Positions 1 through 9,122 are shown, counted from the stretch's first letter. The stretch is 64,000 nt of DNA from Citromicrobium bathyomarinum (GCF_021021475.1 NZ_JAINWL010000004.1:62001-126000), one strand, 5' to 3'. The notes: generated by a model not told the origin, from the letters alone. Made by a program: numbers and translations.

Positions 1-472
1 TCAGGCCTTCGGTCTGCTGGGCGAGCTTCTTCATCGGATGCGCGCGCCAGCCGCGCGGCGTCTCTTCCGTCCGTGCAAGTACCCGGTCGCCGACCTTGAG
101 CGCGGGCATGCCCCTGGAGCCTTTCCCGCGCGATTTCTCGATGATCGTCAGGCGTGGCGGCTTGGCGCCGTCGTCGGGCTCCCACTTCTCGGGCACCGCG
201 ATCGGGTCGCCATCGTCCAGCTCGACCACGCGCAGCACGGTCACCTTGGGCAGTCCGCCCATCCGGTGGAAGGCGGTCTTCTTTCCGTCGATCAGGCCTT
301 CCTCGGCCATGTCCTTCAGCAGTTTCTTGAGCGCGATCTTCTCCTGCCCCTTGAGGCCGAAGGCGCGCGCGATCTCTCGCTTGCCGACCGTGCTGTCAGA
401 CGTTTCGATGAATTCGAGGACCTGCTTCTGGGTGGGCAGTCCTTTGGGGAGGTTTTTTGCGCGTTTGGCCAT
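1..472 (-). CDS. rnr: Ribonuclease R, N-terminal part (runs off the left edge)
   Basis: This is the first 157 codons of a minus-strand gene starting at the ATG complementary to 470-472 and continuing past base 1. The product starts MAKRAKNLPKGLPT, followed by a winged-helix-like segment (GKREIARAFGLKG, about residues 32-44), as in alpha-proteobacterial RNase R/VacB, a 3'-to-5' exoribonuclease of mRNA and rRNA decay. The catalytic RNB and S1 domains lie outside the window, so the call rests on the N-terminal region only. The gene lies just downstream of the DUF805 gene, on the same strand. Confidence 0.8.
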   Translation of the reverse strand, partial: MAKRAKNLPKGLPTQKQVLEFIETSDSTVGKREIARAFGLKGQEKIALKKLLKDMAEEGLIDGKKTAFHRMGGLPKVTVLRVVELDDGDPIAVPEKWEPDDGAKPPRLTIIEKSRGKGSRGMPALKVGDRVLARTEETPRGWRAHPMKKLAQQTEGL

Positions 473-556
473 ATCATGGCTCTAAACGCATGGGAGGGGC
501 GGTGCTATCCCGCACGCGCCCCCTGCCCCCCGATCTGTGAGCCGCGCTATGCGGCT

Positions 557-1102
557 TCAGTTGACATTGCGGCTTGGGATCAGGCCGCACACGATCACCA
601 CCAGATAGCCGATATAGGCGACCAGTCCGAGGCCGGAGCTGGCAGCGGCAGTATCGCTCATCGTCTGCATGTTGTCGCTCATCATCGCGGCGCGGATATC
701 GTCGACCGCCGCCACGCTGACATAGGACGCGAACAGCGTCGTCAGCACGGGGATGATCGCGATTCCCACCGGCAGGCGCGCATCGCGCAGCCGGCGCACG
801 AAAGACGCGATCAGCAGCGCCAGCCCGATGAGCGAGATTGCCACCCCGATCCATGCCTGCGTTTCCACGCTGCCAGCCATGTTGCGCATCATCTCCATCT
901 GGAGCTGATCCTGATCGACACCCGACATCGCGCCCTGAAACGCAGTGCCCATCGCCCCGGCGGTAAAGACGATGCCCGAGATGAAGCTGAGACCGAAGGT
1001 GATGACCACGATCAGCAGCACCCACCACCAGAACAGCGTGCGGCTGTCGCGGCCCGCAAAGTTCGTCAGGTTCGCAAATCCGTGCCTGATCGCATTGCCC
1101 AT
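557..1102 (-). CDS. DUF805 family membrane protein
   Basis: The product is 181 aa with four predicted membrane segments: a Trp-rich first helix (FWWWVLLIVVITFGL), two central helices and a last one near the C-terminus (VAYIGYLVVIVCGLI). The N-terminal region (GHGF-like start, then NFAGRDSR...FW) matches the layout of DUF805 proteins, small inner-membrane proteins of unknown function. I chose the ATG at 1100-1102 because a strong GGGGGAG ribosome site lies about 8 bases upstream. The reading frame is open further upstream, but that extension overlaps proS and is not credible. Confidence 0.8.
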   Translation of the reverse strand: MGNAIRHGFANLTNFAGRDSRTLFWWWVLLIVVITFGLSFISGIVFTAGAMGTAFQGAMSGVDQDQLQMEMMRNMAGSVETQAWIGVAISLIGLALLIASFVRRLRDARLPVGIAIIPVLTTLFASYVSVAAVDDIRAAMMSDNMQTMSDTAAASSGLGLVAYIGYLVVIVCGLIPSRNVN

Positions 1103-1122
1103 GAAATTCTCCCCCAAAAAAA

Positions 1123-2724
1123 TCAGTATGCGCGTGCGACGTAAATCCGCTCTACCGCCGGTTCTCCGGTGAAGATGCAGGTGCCGTCGGCAGGCGCCGT
1201 GTCGCGCGGTACGTTGCGCACGGTCAGCTTCTGATCCTTCAGCTTCTCGACCACCTGCTCCAGCGCATCGCCGGTCGGCTTGGCCCACTGTACCTCGACC
1301 CAGCCGGGATACTTGCCGTTATTGGCGAAGAACTCGACAACGCCGTCCCAGCTGTCGATGCCGGTCGCGATATTCGCGTCGCGGCGTTCGGCGGCTTCGG
1401 TAAACAGCGCCTGCTGGATGTCGCCCAGCAGGCCCGGAATCGTCTCACCCGCACTCTCACGGGTCGGGGCCTGCGAGTTGAGCTTGCCCGTTTCCATGTC
1501 CCACAGATTGTCGCGCCGGATCAGCGTGACGACGCCGTTCTCCATGTCGCGCCCGCCGACCTCGACGATCACGGGCGCGCCCTTGCGCACCCAGTCCCAC
1601 CGCTTCTGCGCGGGCTTGCCGGGCTTGGTGTCGAGCAGCACGCGGACCGGTTCGCCCAGCGCCTGCTGCCCGGCGAGCGTGGCGCGCAGGCCTTCGCAAT
1701 ATTCGATCAGCGCAGCGTCGTCGTCGTTACCGCGCAGCATCGGCAGGATCACGACTTGCCACGGCGCGAGCTTGGGCGGCACGCGCAGGCCGTCGTCGTC
1801 GCCGTGGGTCATGATGATGCCGCCGATCAGGCGGGTCGAGACGCCCCAGCTGGTGGTGTGCGCGAACTGCTCGCCGCCTTCCTGCGCCTGGTACTTGATG
1901 CCAGAGGCCTTGGCGAAATTGGTGCCGAGATAGTGGCTCGTGCCCGCCTGCAGCGCCTTGCCGTCCTGCATCATCGCTTCGATCGACCACGTCTCGACCG
2001 CGCCGGGAAAACGCTCATGCTCGGGCTTCTCGCCCGCGATCACCGGCAGCGCGAGATCGTCCTCGGCCATCGCGCGATAGACTTCGAGCATGGTCAGCGT
2101 GTGGTCCTTCGCCTCCTCGCGCGTGGCGTGGGCGGTGTGCCCTTCCTGCCAGAGGAATTCGCTGGTGCGCAGGAACATGCGGGTGCGCATTTCCCAGCGC
2201 ACGACGTTGGCCCACTGGTTCAGCTTGAGCGGCAGGTCGCGCCAGCTCTGCACCCAGCGCGCCATCGCATCGCCGATGATCGTTTCCGACGTGGGCCGCA
2301 CCACCAGCGGCTCTTCCAGCTTGGCCTCGGGATCGGGTATCAGCCCGCCCTTCCCGTCCGCGATCAGGCGGTGGTGGGTGACGACCGCCATTTCCTTGGC
2401 AAAGCCTTCGACATGGTCCGCTTCACGCTCGAAATTGGAGAGCGGGATGAACAGCGGGAAATAGGCGTTGTCGTGCCCCGTCGCCTTGATCCGGTCGTCG
2501 AGCAGGCGCTGGATCCGTTCCCAGATGCCATAGCCCCACGGCTTGATGACCATGCACCCGCGGACCCCCGATTCCTCGGCCATTTGCCCGTCGGCAATGG
2601 CGGCCTGATACCAGGCGGCGAAATCGTCTTCGCGTTTGACGGAAAGGGCGTGACGGATTGCGGGCACGGTGATGGCGTCCTGTTGGCTGGGTGATCGGTA
2701 GGGCAGGCTCGATAGGCGAGGCAT
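1123..2724 (-). CDS. proS: Prolyl-tRNA synthetase, archaeal/eukaryotic-like type
   Basis: This class II aminoacyl-tRNA synthetase charges tRNA-Pro. The sequence has the archaeal/eukaryotic-like layout (ProRS type 3): GVRGCMVIKPWGYGIWE near the N-terminus, motif 2 around RWEMRTRMFLRTSEFLWQEGHTAH, TSWG and motif 3 GDDDGLRVPP, an anticodon-binding domain, and a C-terminal tail ending in Tyr (ARAY). It lacks the long insertion typical of bacterial ProRS. The zinc-binding tail domain of the family is degenerate, with one Cys left (GTCIFTGEP). The longest frame gives 533 aa. A GTG at 2665-2667 (VPAIRHALSVKRE) preceded by AGGA gives 514 aa, closer to family length, and may be the true start. Confidence 0.95.
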   Translation of the reverse strand: MPRLSSLPYRSPSQQDAITVPAIRHALSVKREDDFAAWYQAAIADGQMAEESGVRGCMVIKPWGYGIWERIQRLLDDRIKATGHDNAYFPLFIPLSNFEREADHVEGFAKEMAVVTHHRLIADGKGGLIPDPEAKLEEPLVVRPTSETIIGDAMARWVQSWRDLPLKLNQWANVVRWEMRTRMFLRTSEFLWQEGHTAHATREEAKDHTLTMLEVYRAMAEDDLALPVIAGEKPEHERFPGAVETWSIEAMMQDGKALQAGTSHYLGTNFAKASGIKYQAQEGGEQFAHTTSWGVSTRLIGGIIMTHGDDDGLRVPPKLAPWQVVILPMLRGNDDDAALIEYCEGLRATLAGQQALGEPVRVLLDTKPGKPAQKRWDWVRKGAPVIVEVGGRDMENGVVTLIRRDNLWDMETGKLNSQAPTRESAGETIPGLLGDIQQALFTEAAERRDANIATGIDSWDGVVEFFANNGKYPGWVEVQWAKPTGDALEQVVEKLKDQKLTVRNVPRDTAPADGTCIFTGEPAVERIYVARAY

Positions 2725-2751
2725 CGGCCCGCGCCAAGCCTTCGACCGGCG

Positions 2752-3348
2752 TTATTCGGCGGCCGGGCAGTGGAGGAAGCCGGTCATGACTTCCTTGAAG
2801 GTGGCCTGCGGGTCGAAACCCTCCGGCGCGCTTCCCTCGTTGCCCGTGAATGCGCCGAGCCCATGGCGCGACATGTAGCGCGGCTGATAGGTCGGCGGGC
2901 CGAGCGCGGCGATCGCGCTGCACAGCGCGCCCAGTTCCTCCGGATCGTCGGCAATGCGGCCGACCGTTTCGGACAGCTTCGCCTGCTGCGCCTCTTCGAG
3001 ATCGCCGAACGCGCTCATCTGCGCGACCAGCACTGCCTGATGTGCAGTCCGGTCGGACACGCGGCGCATGTCGTAGCGGCCATAGACCCCGCCCAGCGCA
3101 AACAGGCTGGCCGCGTCGTCCCATTCCTCGCGCGCGATACAGGCGGCGGCGCCACGGTAGAGATCGACTGGATTATAGGCGGGCCTTGCCTGATCGATCG
3201 GGATGCAGCCGATATCGTTCGGGCTCTCGAGGTCGCCCTCCATCTGGTAGTTGCGGATCACCGGCCCGTCGTTCTGCGCGCCGACTGGCCCGGCAGGCAT
3301 TGCCACGATGAGCAGCGCGCCCATCGCCATCGATATTCCTCGCATCAC
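2752..3348 (-). CDS. Secreted hypothetical protein
   Basis: The product is 198 aa with a clear Sec signal peptide (MMRGISMAMGALLIVAMPAG, cleavage probably after VGA-Q). The mature part has five Cys residues and acidic, helical stretches (for example DDAASLFALGG and FGDLEEAQQAKLSE) that resemble tetratricopeptide-like helices. I do not recognise a family. It lies 27 bases upstream of proS on the same strand and could be co-transcribed with it. It is probably periplasmic. Confidence 0.7.
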   Translation of the reverse strand: MMRGISMAMGALLIVAMPAGPVGAQNDGPVIRNYQMEGDLESPNDIGCIPIDQARPAYNPVDLYRGAAACIAREEWDDAASLFALGGVYGRYDMRRVSDRTAHQAVLVAQMSAFGDLEEAQQAKLSETVGRIADDPEELGALCSAIAALGPPTYQPRYMSRHGLGAFTGNEGSAPEGFDPQATFKEVMTGFLHCPAAE

Positions 3349-3383
3349 GGATCCCTTCCCGTCCTGAGCGGGCAGGTGTCGCG

Positions 3384-3953
3384 CTACTTGCCCAGCTCGT
3401 CGAGCTTTTTCTGCATCGCGGCCATCTGGTCGCGCATCGAGGCGAGTTCCTGCGCGGTCTCGTCAGACGGGCTTTCGGCGCGCGGTGCTTTCTTGCCTGC
3501 GCCGGCCTGCCCGGTGAAGGCGTCGGTCGCGGCGCGCATCATCGCTAGGTTGGTCTCGGCCATCTTGGCGAAGGGGTTGCCGGCCATGCCGCTCTGCCAC
3601 GCCTCGGCGATCTTCGCCTGGTTGGCGCGGAAATTGGCCATGCTCGCTTCGAGATAGCTGGGCATCATCGACTGCATCGAATTGCCGTACATCGAGATCA
3701 GATCGCGCAGGAAGCTGACCGGCAGGATATGCTCTCCGTTGGCCTCTTCCTCGACGATGATCTGGGTGAGGATGGAATGGGTGATGTCATCCCCGCTCTT
3801 CGCGTCGACCACAGTGAATTCCAGCCCCTCGCGCGTCATCTTCGCCAGGTCTTCGAGCGTGATGTAGCTTGAGGAATGGGTGTTGTAGAGTCGCCGGTTG
3901 GCGTATTTCTTGATGACGATCGTGTCGCCCTCGGTGTATTTCTTGTTAGGCAT
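3384..3953 (-). CDS. phaR: Polyhydroxyalkanoate synthesis repressor PhaR
   Basis: PhaR binds DNA and PHA granules and represses phasin and PHA genes. The N-terminal PHB accumulation regulator domain is plain: VVIKKYANRRLYNT-type core (here IVIKKYANRRLYNT, about residues 13-26) followed by SSYITLEDLA and a second conserved block around DITHSILTQIIVEEE. The C-terminus ends in a short coiled coil (MRDQMAAMQKKLDELGK). I chose the ATG at 3951-3953 because family members have short N-termini. A longer frame starts at 3992, where TGATG overlaps the alr stop with AAGG just upstream, so a 202-aa form coupled to alr is possible. No PHA synthase gene lies in the window. Confidence 0.9.
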   Translation of the reverse strand: MPNKKYTEGDTIVIKKYANRRLYNTHSSSYITLEDLAKMTREGLEFTVVDAKSGDDITHSILTQIIVEEEANGEHILPVSFLRDLISMYGNSMQSMMPSYLEASMANFRANQAKIAEAWQSGMAGNPFAKMAETNLAMMRAATDAFTGQAGAGKKAPRAESPSDETAQELASMRDQMAAMQKKLDELGK

Positions 3954-3991
3954 GAAGAGTGCCGGGCTCCAGTACTGAATGCTGCGCAGCA

Positions 3992-5089
3992 TCAGGCCTT
4001 AGCATTTGCAGCATCGCTTGGGCAATGCGCCTTGACGCTACGTTCGAACCGGTGACCGAGCGTGGTCAGCAATTCATACTGCGACAGGCCGGAATGCTGC
4101 GCAGCATCGGGCAGGTGGTACGGCACGTCGAGCCAGTCGCCGACATCCAGTTCGGGTGTCGGCGCGAGGTCCACCACCACCATATCCATCGAGACCTTGC
4201 CCAGCAGCGGGAGCGTGCGGCCCTGGTGGCTCAGGAAGCCCTTCGCGCCCCAGCTTCGCAGGAACCCGTCGGCATAGCCGAGCGAGACGGTCCCTACGCG
4301 CATCGGGCCGCTGGCGGTGAATTCGCGGTTGTAGCCGACCGCATCGCCCGCTTCGAGACGGCGGACATTGATGATCGCGGCCTGCGGGAAGGCGACCTGG
4401 CGGATGTGATCGGCAAGATCGGGCGTCGGCACCCCGCCATAGAGCGCAAGGCCCGGGCGGGTGAGGTCGCAGCTATAATCGCGGCCCAGCGCAATCCCTG
4501 CGCTGTTGGCGATGCTCGTCTCGCGGTGCGGCAACAGCGCCTGTGCTGCGCGGAACGCGGCCAGCTGGTGGCCATTCGCCGCCGAGTGCTCTTCCGCTGA
4601 GGACAGGTGCGACATCAGCACCTGCACATCGAGCCGGGCGAGCAGCGGGTCGCTCAGCTCCGTGGGGGCGAGGCCCAGCCGGTTGATCCCGGTATCGACC
4701 ATCAGGTTGCACGTGCCCCCTCCGGCATCGAGCCACACCTTCGCCTGATGGAGCGAGTTGATCACCGGGCGCACCCCGGTCGCGATGGCGTAGCGCGCTT
4801 CCTCGCCGGTCATCACGCCGTGCAGCACCGCCACCTGCTGCGGTGCGACATGGTCCAGCACGGGTGCGACCTCGCTCCAGTGCGCGACGAAGAAATCGCG
4901 CGCGCCGGCCTCGACCAGCGCAGGCACGCAATTCTGCGTACCCAGCCCGTAACAGTCCGCCTTGACCGCCGCGCCCGCCCGCGCACTGTCCGACAGCTTG
5001 TCGAGCGCGCGCCAGTTATGCGCCAGTGCGGCGGTGTCGATCGCGAGGCGGAGCGTCGGGGGCGGCGGAGTTTGCGGGTGCGTATTCAC
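3992..5089 (-). CDS. alr: Alanine racemase
   Basis: This PLP enzyme interconverts L- and D-alanine for peptidoglycan synthesis. The PLP lysine is K43 in AAVKADCYGLG, the catalytic tyrosine lies in SLGYADGF, and GKVSMDMVVVD is the conserved C-terminal strand. At 365 aa it has family length. The start overlaps the stop of the upstream transporter gene by four bases (ATGA), indicating translational coupling. One base of its stop codon overlaps the alternative start of phaR. It is one of several wall-related genes in the window. Confidence 0.96.
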   Translation of the reverse strand: MNTHPQTPPPPTLRLAIDTAALAHNWRALDKLSDSARAGAAVKADCYGLGTQNCVPALVEAGARDFFVAHWSEVAPVLDHVAPQQVAVLHGVMTGEEARYAIATGVRPVINSLHQAKVWLDAGGGTCNLMVDTGINRLGLAPTELSDPLLARLDVQVLMSHLSSAEEHSAANGHQLAAFRAAQALLPHRETSIANSAGIALGRDYSCDLTRPGLALYGGVPTPDLADHIRQVAFPQAAIINVRRLEAGDAVGYNREFTASGPMRVGTVSLGYADGFLRSWGAKGFLSHQGRTLPLLGKVSMDMVVVDLAPTPELDVGDWLDVPYHLPDAAQHSGLSQYELLTTLGHRFERSVKAHCPSDAANAKA

Positions 5090-6720
5090 GCATCCCCGAA
5101 ATCACGTGGCGGCCCGCTCGGCAAGCCCCACCATGCGACAAGCAGGCCGAAAGCGACCACGATCCACGTATACCACAGGCCTGCGTAGATATCCCCGCTG
5201 CGCGCGACGATGATCCCCGCGATCAGCGGCAGGAACCCGCCAAGGTATCCAGCGCCGATGTGATAGGGGATCGACATCGACGAATAGCGGATCTGCGGCG
5301 GAAACATCTCGGTCAGCAGCGCTGCGACGGAGCCATAGGTCAGCGCGGAGAGCATCCCCATCACCAGCAGCAGGCCGACAATGCCGAGTATATTCGCGAC
5401 CGGCGGCACCTGCGTGCTGAAATCGAAGCCCTTGGCGCTCAAGGCGTCGCGCACGCCGTCGCGCAGCGCTGGCCCTTGCGCGAACAGCGCGGGATCGAGC
5501 GGCTGCGCCTCTCCGCCCACGGACAGCCCGAGCGCCCCGCCCTCACGCAACTCGTAGCGCACGCCGCTGGAGGTCAGCGCGTCGAGCAGCTTGCCGCAAT
5601 CGGTCTGTTCGCGGCCGAACAGTTCGGCGAAGGGGTCGGGTGTGCAGTTCTGGCCCGTCACCACCACCGGCGTACGCTCGGCGGCGGCGGACAGGCCCGG
5701 ATTTGCGAGATGGCCCATCCCCCAGAAGACCGGGAACAGCAGCGCCAGCGACAGCCCGGCGCCCAGAATGATCGGCAGCTTGCGCCCGATCCTGTCCGAC
5801 CAGCGGCCGATGACGAGATAGAAGCTCATCGAAATCAGCCCGCCTGCCAGCAGCATCCATTCGACCACGCTCTCGTCCACCCGCATCGGCCCGCGCAGGA
5901 ACGACAGGCTGCTGAAGAAGGCGGTGTACCAGATCGTGGTCAGCACGCCGGTGATGCCGAACAGCGCGACGAAGATACGCTTCTTGTTGCCGGGGTAGGT
6001 AAAGCTTTCGATGAAGGGATTGCCGCTGGTCTCGCCCGCCTCCTTCATCGCCTTGAACACCGGGCTTTCAGAGAGTTTGAGGCGCATCCACAGCGAAATG
6101 CCAAGCAGGATGATCGACAACAGGAAGGGAAGGCGCCAGCCCCAGGCGGCGAATTCCTCCGCCGGGATCAGCCAGCGGCAGGTCAGCACCACGATGATCG
6201 ACAGCACGAAGCCGCCGACCACGCTCGCCTGAATGAAGCTGGTGTAGAACCCGCGCTTCTCGGGCGGGGCGTGTTCCGCGACATAGATCGCCGCGCCGCC
6301 ATATTCGCCGCCCAGCGCGAGGCCCTGCAGGATGCGGAAGCCGATCACGATGATCGGTGCGGCAATCCCGATGGTCGCCGCGTCGGGGATCAGGCCGACC
6401 CCGGCGGTGGCGATGCCCATCAACGTGACGGTGACGAGGAAGGTGTATTTGCGTCCCAGTTTGTCGCCCAGAAAGCCGAACAGGATCGCACCCAGCGGTC
6501 GGAAGCCGAAGCCGACCGCAAAGCCTGCCCACACCAGCAGGATCTGCAGGGTCTCGTTACCACTGGGGAAGAATGCCGCGCCGATCAGCCCGGCGAGCGT
6601 GCCGTAGATGAAGAAATCGTACCATTCGAAGATCGTCCCCGCCGAACTGGCGGCGATGACGAGCCGGATTTCCTTGTCGGTCGGCTCACGGTTGGCCGAT
6701 GCTGCGGCGGACGCGCTCAT
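5086..6720 (-). CDS. MHS-family MFS transporter with a periplasmic insert
   Basis: The product (544 aa) belongs to the metabolite:H+ symporter branch of MFS transporters (ProP/ShiA/KgtP-like). Features seen are FEWYDFFIYG in helix 1, FRPLGAILFGFLGDKLGRK after helix 2, and GLALGGEYGGA in helix 4. About 105 residues (338-442) are inserted between late transmembrane helices; they are polar, contain two Cys (359 and 375), and by topology would be periplasmic. I chose the ATG at 6718-6720 with GGAGGGGG upstream; the frame is open 20 codons further. The gene is coupled to alr by a four-base overlap. Substrate is not predictable; the pairing with alr might hint at an amino acid. Confidence 0.9.
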   Translation of the reverse strand: MSASAAASANREPTDKEIRLVIAASSAGTIFEWYDFFIYGTLAGLIGAAFFPSGNETLQILLVWAGFAVGFGFRPLGAILFGFLGDKLGRKYTFLVTVTLMGIATAGVGLIPDAATIGIAAPIIVIGFRILQGLALGGEYGGAAIYVAEHAPPEKRGFYTSFIQASVVGGFVLSIIVVLTCRWLIPAEEFAAWGWRLPFLLSIILLGISLWMRLKLSESPVFKAMKEAGETSGNPFIESFTYPGNKKRIFVALFGITGVLTTIWYTAFFSSLSFLRGPMRVDESVVEWMLLAGGLISMSFYLVIGRWSDRIGRKLPIILGAGLSLALLFPVFWGMGHLANPGLSAAAERTPVVVTGQNCTPDPFAELFGREQTDCGKLLDALTSSGVRYELREGGALGLSVGGEAQPLDPALFAQGPALRDGVRDALSAKGFDFSTQVPPVANILGIVGLLLVMGMLSALTYGSVAALLTEMFPPQIRYSSMSIPYHIGAGYLGGFLPLIAGIIVARSGDIYAGLWYTWIVVAFGLLVAWWGLPSGPPRDFGDA

Positions 6721-6755
6721 ATTCCGATTTTCCCCCTCCGTTTTATGGAGTTGGT

Positions 6756-7184
6756 CTAACGCGGCTGCGCGGCCTTGCAAAGCGCGTCTGTCGCGGCCCT
6801 CCAGGGGAGCAGGATCGCGCCTTGCCGTCCGGGGAAGGCGCGTGCGGGTTCCAGCACGGCGAAGCCCGGCCAGTCTGGGAGCTGTGCGTTCTCATCCGCC
6901 AGCCATGCCTCGATTTCCTTGAGGCTGGCGCGCACCTTTTCCGCCGTGCGGCCCTGCGCCGCTTGCGCGAACACCGCCGCCGCCGCCTGCCCGATCGCGC
7001 AGGCGGATACGGCAAGGCCCAGCGCCTCCACGCGATCTTCGGCGTTAAGCACGAGGTCGAGCGTCAGCGTGCCGCCGCAGGTGCGCGAGCGTGCCTCTGC
7101 GCTGGCATCGGGCGCGGACAGGCGCGGATAATCGGCCAGCGAGACCGCGAGCGAGAGGATTTCGGGCGTATAGAGCTTGGTCAC
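6756..7184 (-). CDS. IscU/NifU-N-like iron-sulfur scaffold protein
   Basis: The product is 142 aa and matches the NifU N-terminal (IscU-like) fold, which assembles Fe-S clusters. Conserved cysteines appear in SRTCGGTLTLDL and VSACAIGQAAAAV, with a third Cys near the C-terminus (DALCKAA). The canonical CGD motif reads CGG here, so the usual Asp is absent. The start is a GTG at 7182-7184 that overlaps the cvpA stop (GTGA), implying coupled translation. The longer upstream frame is a shadow of cvpA. Confidence 0.8.
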   Translation of the reverse strand: MTKLYTPEILSLAVSLADYPRLSAPDASAEARSRTCGGTLTLDLVLNAEDRVEALGLAVSACAIGQAAAAVFAQAAQGRTAEKVRASLKEIEAWLADENAQLPDWPGFAVLEPARAFPGRQGAILLPWRAATDALCKAAQPR

Positions 7185-7732
7185 TGGCTGGCTGTGTCGC
7201 CGGTTACGGGGCCACCATCCTCCGACCGCGCCCGGCGCACTTCGGCACGGCGATCGTGGATATAGCCGACCAGCGCTTCGCTGCCCGCGTTGATCGAGGG
7301 GTACGTCCGCGCGGTGACGATCCAGTTCGGGCGGCCCTCTTCGCCCCACACCGTATCATAGCCGAGCACCAGCAGCGCGAAGCCGATCACCACGATGATC
7401 GCGCCCTTCACCGCGCCGAAACCGAAGCCGAGCACCCGGTCGAGCGGGCCGAGCAGCGAATCGCGCGCTCTGGTGCCGACCATCGATGCGATCAGCTTGA
7501 CCGCGCTGAAGGGGATCAGCAGCAGCAGCGCGAAGGCGACGATCGCGGCGGTGGTCGCCGAGCCAACCTGCGGTTCGAGCAGCGCCTGCACCTGCGTGTG
7601 GAACTGCCGGATCGCGAGCAGCGCGAGAATCCACGCGGCGAGCGAGAGCATTTCCTGAACGAAGCCGCGCATGAAGCCGCCCGCAGCGGCCACCGCGACG
7701 ATCAGCAGCACGATGATGTCGAACCCGGTCAT
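7181..7732 (-). CDS. cvpA: CvpA family membrane protein
   Basis: The product is 183 aa with an N-terminal helix (FDIIVLLIVAVAAAGGFMRGF) and three more membrane segments, the pattern of CvpA (colicin V production) proteins. The typical G-x-x-RGF turn after helix 1 is present (GGFMRGFVQE). CvpA contributes to envelope homeostasis, but its mechanism is not settled. It lies 25 bases downstream of radA and is coupled to the Fe-S scaffold gene. Confidence 0.88.
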   Translation of the reverse strand: MTGFDIIVLLIVAVAAAGGFMRGFVQEMLSLAAWILALLAIRQFHTQVQALLEPQVGSATTAAIVAFALLLLIPFSAVKLIASMVGTRARDSLLGPLDRVLGFGFGAVKGAIIVVIGFALLVLGYDTVWGEEGRPNWIVTARTYPSINAGSEALVGYIHDRRAEVRRARSEDGGPVTGDTASQ

Positions 7733-7757
7733 AGAATTTCAGCCTAGCACGCCATTG

Positions 7758-9122
7758 CTATCGCATCACGCGATCCACCAGTTGCGATAGCTGCCTTATT
7801 CCGTCGAATTGAATGCCGCGTGAAGCCTTTTCTTCCATGAAAGGGCCCTGCGCGCTCGAAAAACCGAGCTTGGCCGCTTCGCGCAGCCGCAAGCCGCCAT
7901 GGGCGACGGGGCGGATTTCGCCGGCGAGCGAGACTTCGCCGAACCAGACAGAGCGATCCTTCAGGGGCCGGTCGGCAAGCGCGGAGACCAGTGCTGCGGC
8001 CACCGCCAGATCCGCCGCAGGGTCCGCCAGCCGGTATCCGCCCGCGACGTTGAGATAGACCTCCGCCGCGCTGAAATTGAGGCCGCAGCGCGATTCGAGC
8101 ACCGCCAGCAGCATCGCGAGGCGGCCATTATCCCACCCCACCACCGCGCGGCGCGGGGTCGCGCCCGATTGCAGCCGCACGATCAGCGCCTGAATCTCTA
8201 CCAGCACTGGCCGCGTACCCTCCATCGCGGGGAATACCGCGCTGCCCGCCAGCGGCGCGTCGCGTCCGGAGAGGAACAGCATGGAGGGGTTCTCGACCTC
8301 TTCAAGCCCCTCGGTCGCCATCGCGAACACGCCGATCTCGTCGACCGCGCCGAAGCGGTTCTTGAGTGCGCGCAGGATGCGGTATTGGTGGCTGCGTTCG
8401 CCTTCGAAGCTCATCACCACATCGACCATGTGCTCCAGCACGCGGGGCCCCGCGATATTGCCGTCCTTGGTCACATGGCCCACCAGCACCAGCGCGGTGC
8501 CGCGTTCCTTGGCGTAGCGGATCAGTTCGAACGCGCAGCCGCGCACCTGGCTGACCGTGCCCGGCGCGCCCTCGATCGTGTCCGAATACATCGTCTGGAT
8601 CGAATCGACGACGAGCAGGTCGGGCGCTTTGTCCTGCGCGCCCAGCGTGGTCAGGATGTCGCGCACATTGGTGCTGGAGGCGAGCCGGACCGGCGCATCG
8701 GCCAGCCCCAATCGCTCAGCCCGCAGGCGCACCTGCGCGGAGGCTTCCTCGCCGCTGACATAGACGACATCGCCGCCCTTGCGCGCGATTGCGCCTGCGG
8801 TTTGCAGCAGCAGGGTCGACTTGCCGATCCCCGGATCGCCGCCGATCAGGATCGCGGCGCCGGGCACCAGCCCGCCACCCAGCGCGCGGTCGAATTCCTT
8901 GAGGCCGGTGGTCGCCCGCTCGGGCGGCTTCACCGCATCGCTCAGCGAGACGAATTGCAGGCGTCGCCCGCCGCCGGAAAGATCGTGCTTGGCAGAAAAC
9001 ACCGTCGCGGGTGCATCCTCCACCAGCGTGTTCCATTCCGCGCAGTCCGGGCATTGTCCCTGCCAGCGCGGCGAGACACCGCCGCAGGCCTGACAGACAT
9101 AGCGTTTCTTCGGCTTGGCCAT
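7758..9122 (-). CDS. radA: DNA repair protein RadA
   Basis: RadA (Sms) is a RecA-like branch-migration ATPase in recombinational repair. Domains in order are a C4 zinc finger (CQACG...CPDC, residues 10-30), a RecA core with Walker A GGDPGIGKST, Walker B LLVVDSIQT, the RadA-specific KNRFG motif, and a C-terminal Lon-like P5 domain (AEVYLNVAGGYRLADPAAD). Its 454 aa are family length. It is divergent from the patatin-like gene. Confidence 0.97.
   Translation of the reverse strand: MAKPKKRYVCQACGGVSPRWQGQCPDCAEWNTLVEDAPATVFSAKHDLSGGGRRLQFVSLSDAVKPPERATTGLKEFDRALGGGLVPGAAILIGGDPGIGKSTLLLQTAGAIARKGGDVVYVSGEEASAQVRLRAERLGLADAPVRLASSTNVRDILTTLGAQDKAPDLLVVDSIQTMYSDTIEGAPGTVSQVRGCAFELIRYAKERGTALVLVGHVTKDGNIAGPRVLEHMVDVVMSFEGERSHQYRILRALKNRFGAVDEIGVFAMATEGLEEVENPSMLFLSGRDAPLAGSAVFPAMEGTRPVLVEIQALIVRLQSGATPRRAVVGWDNGRLAMLLAVLESRCGLNFSAAEVYLNVAGGYRLADPAADLAVAAALVSALADRPLKDRSVWFGEVSLAGEIRPVAHGGLRLREAAKLGFSSAQGPFMEEKASRGIQFDGIRQLSQLVDRVMR

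Noticed and set aside
5026-6759. 577-codon plus-strand frame opposite the MHS transporter
   Set aside because: The transporter frame has clear membrane helices and motifs; the opposite frame has none.
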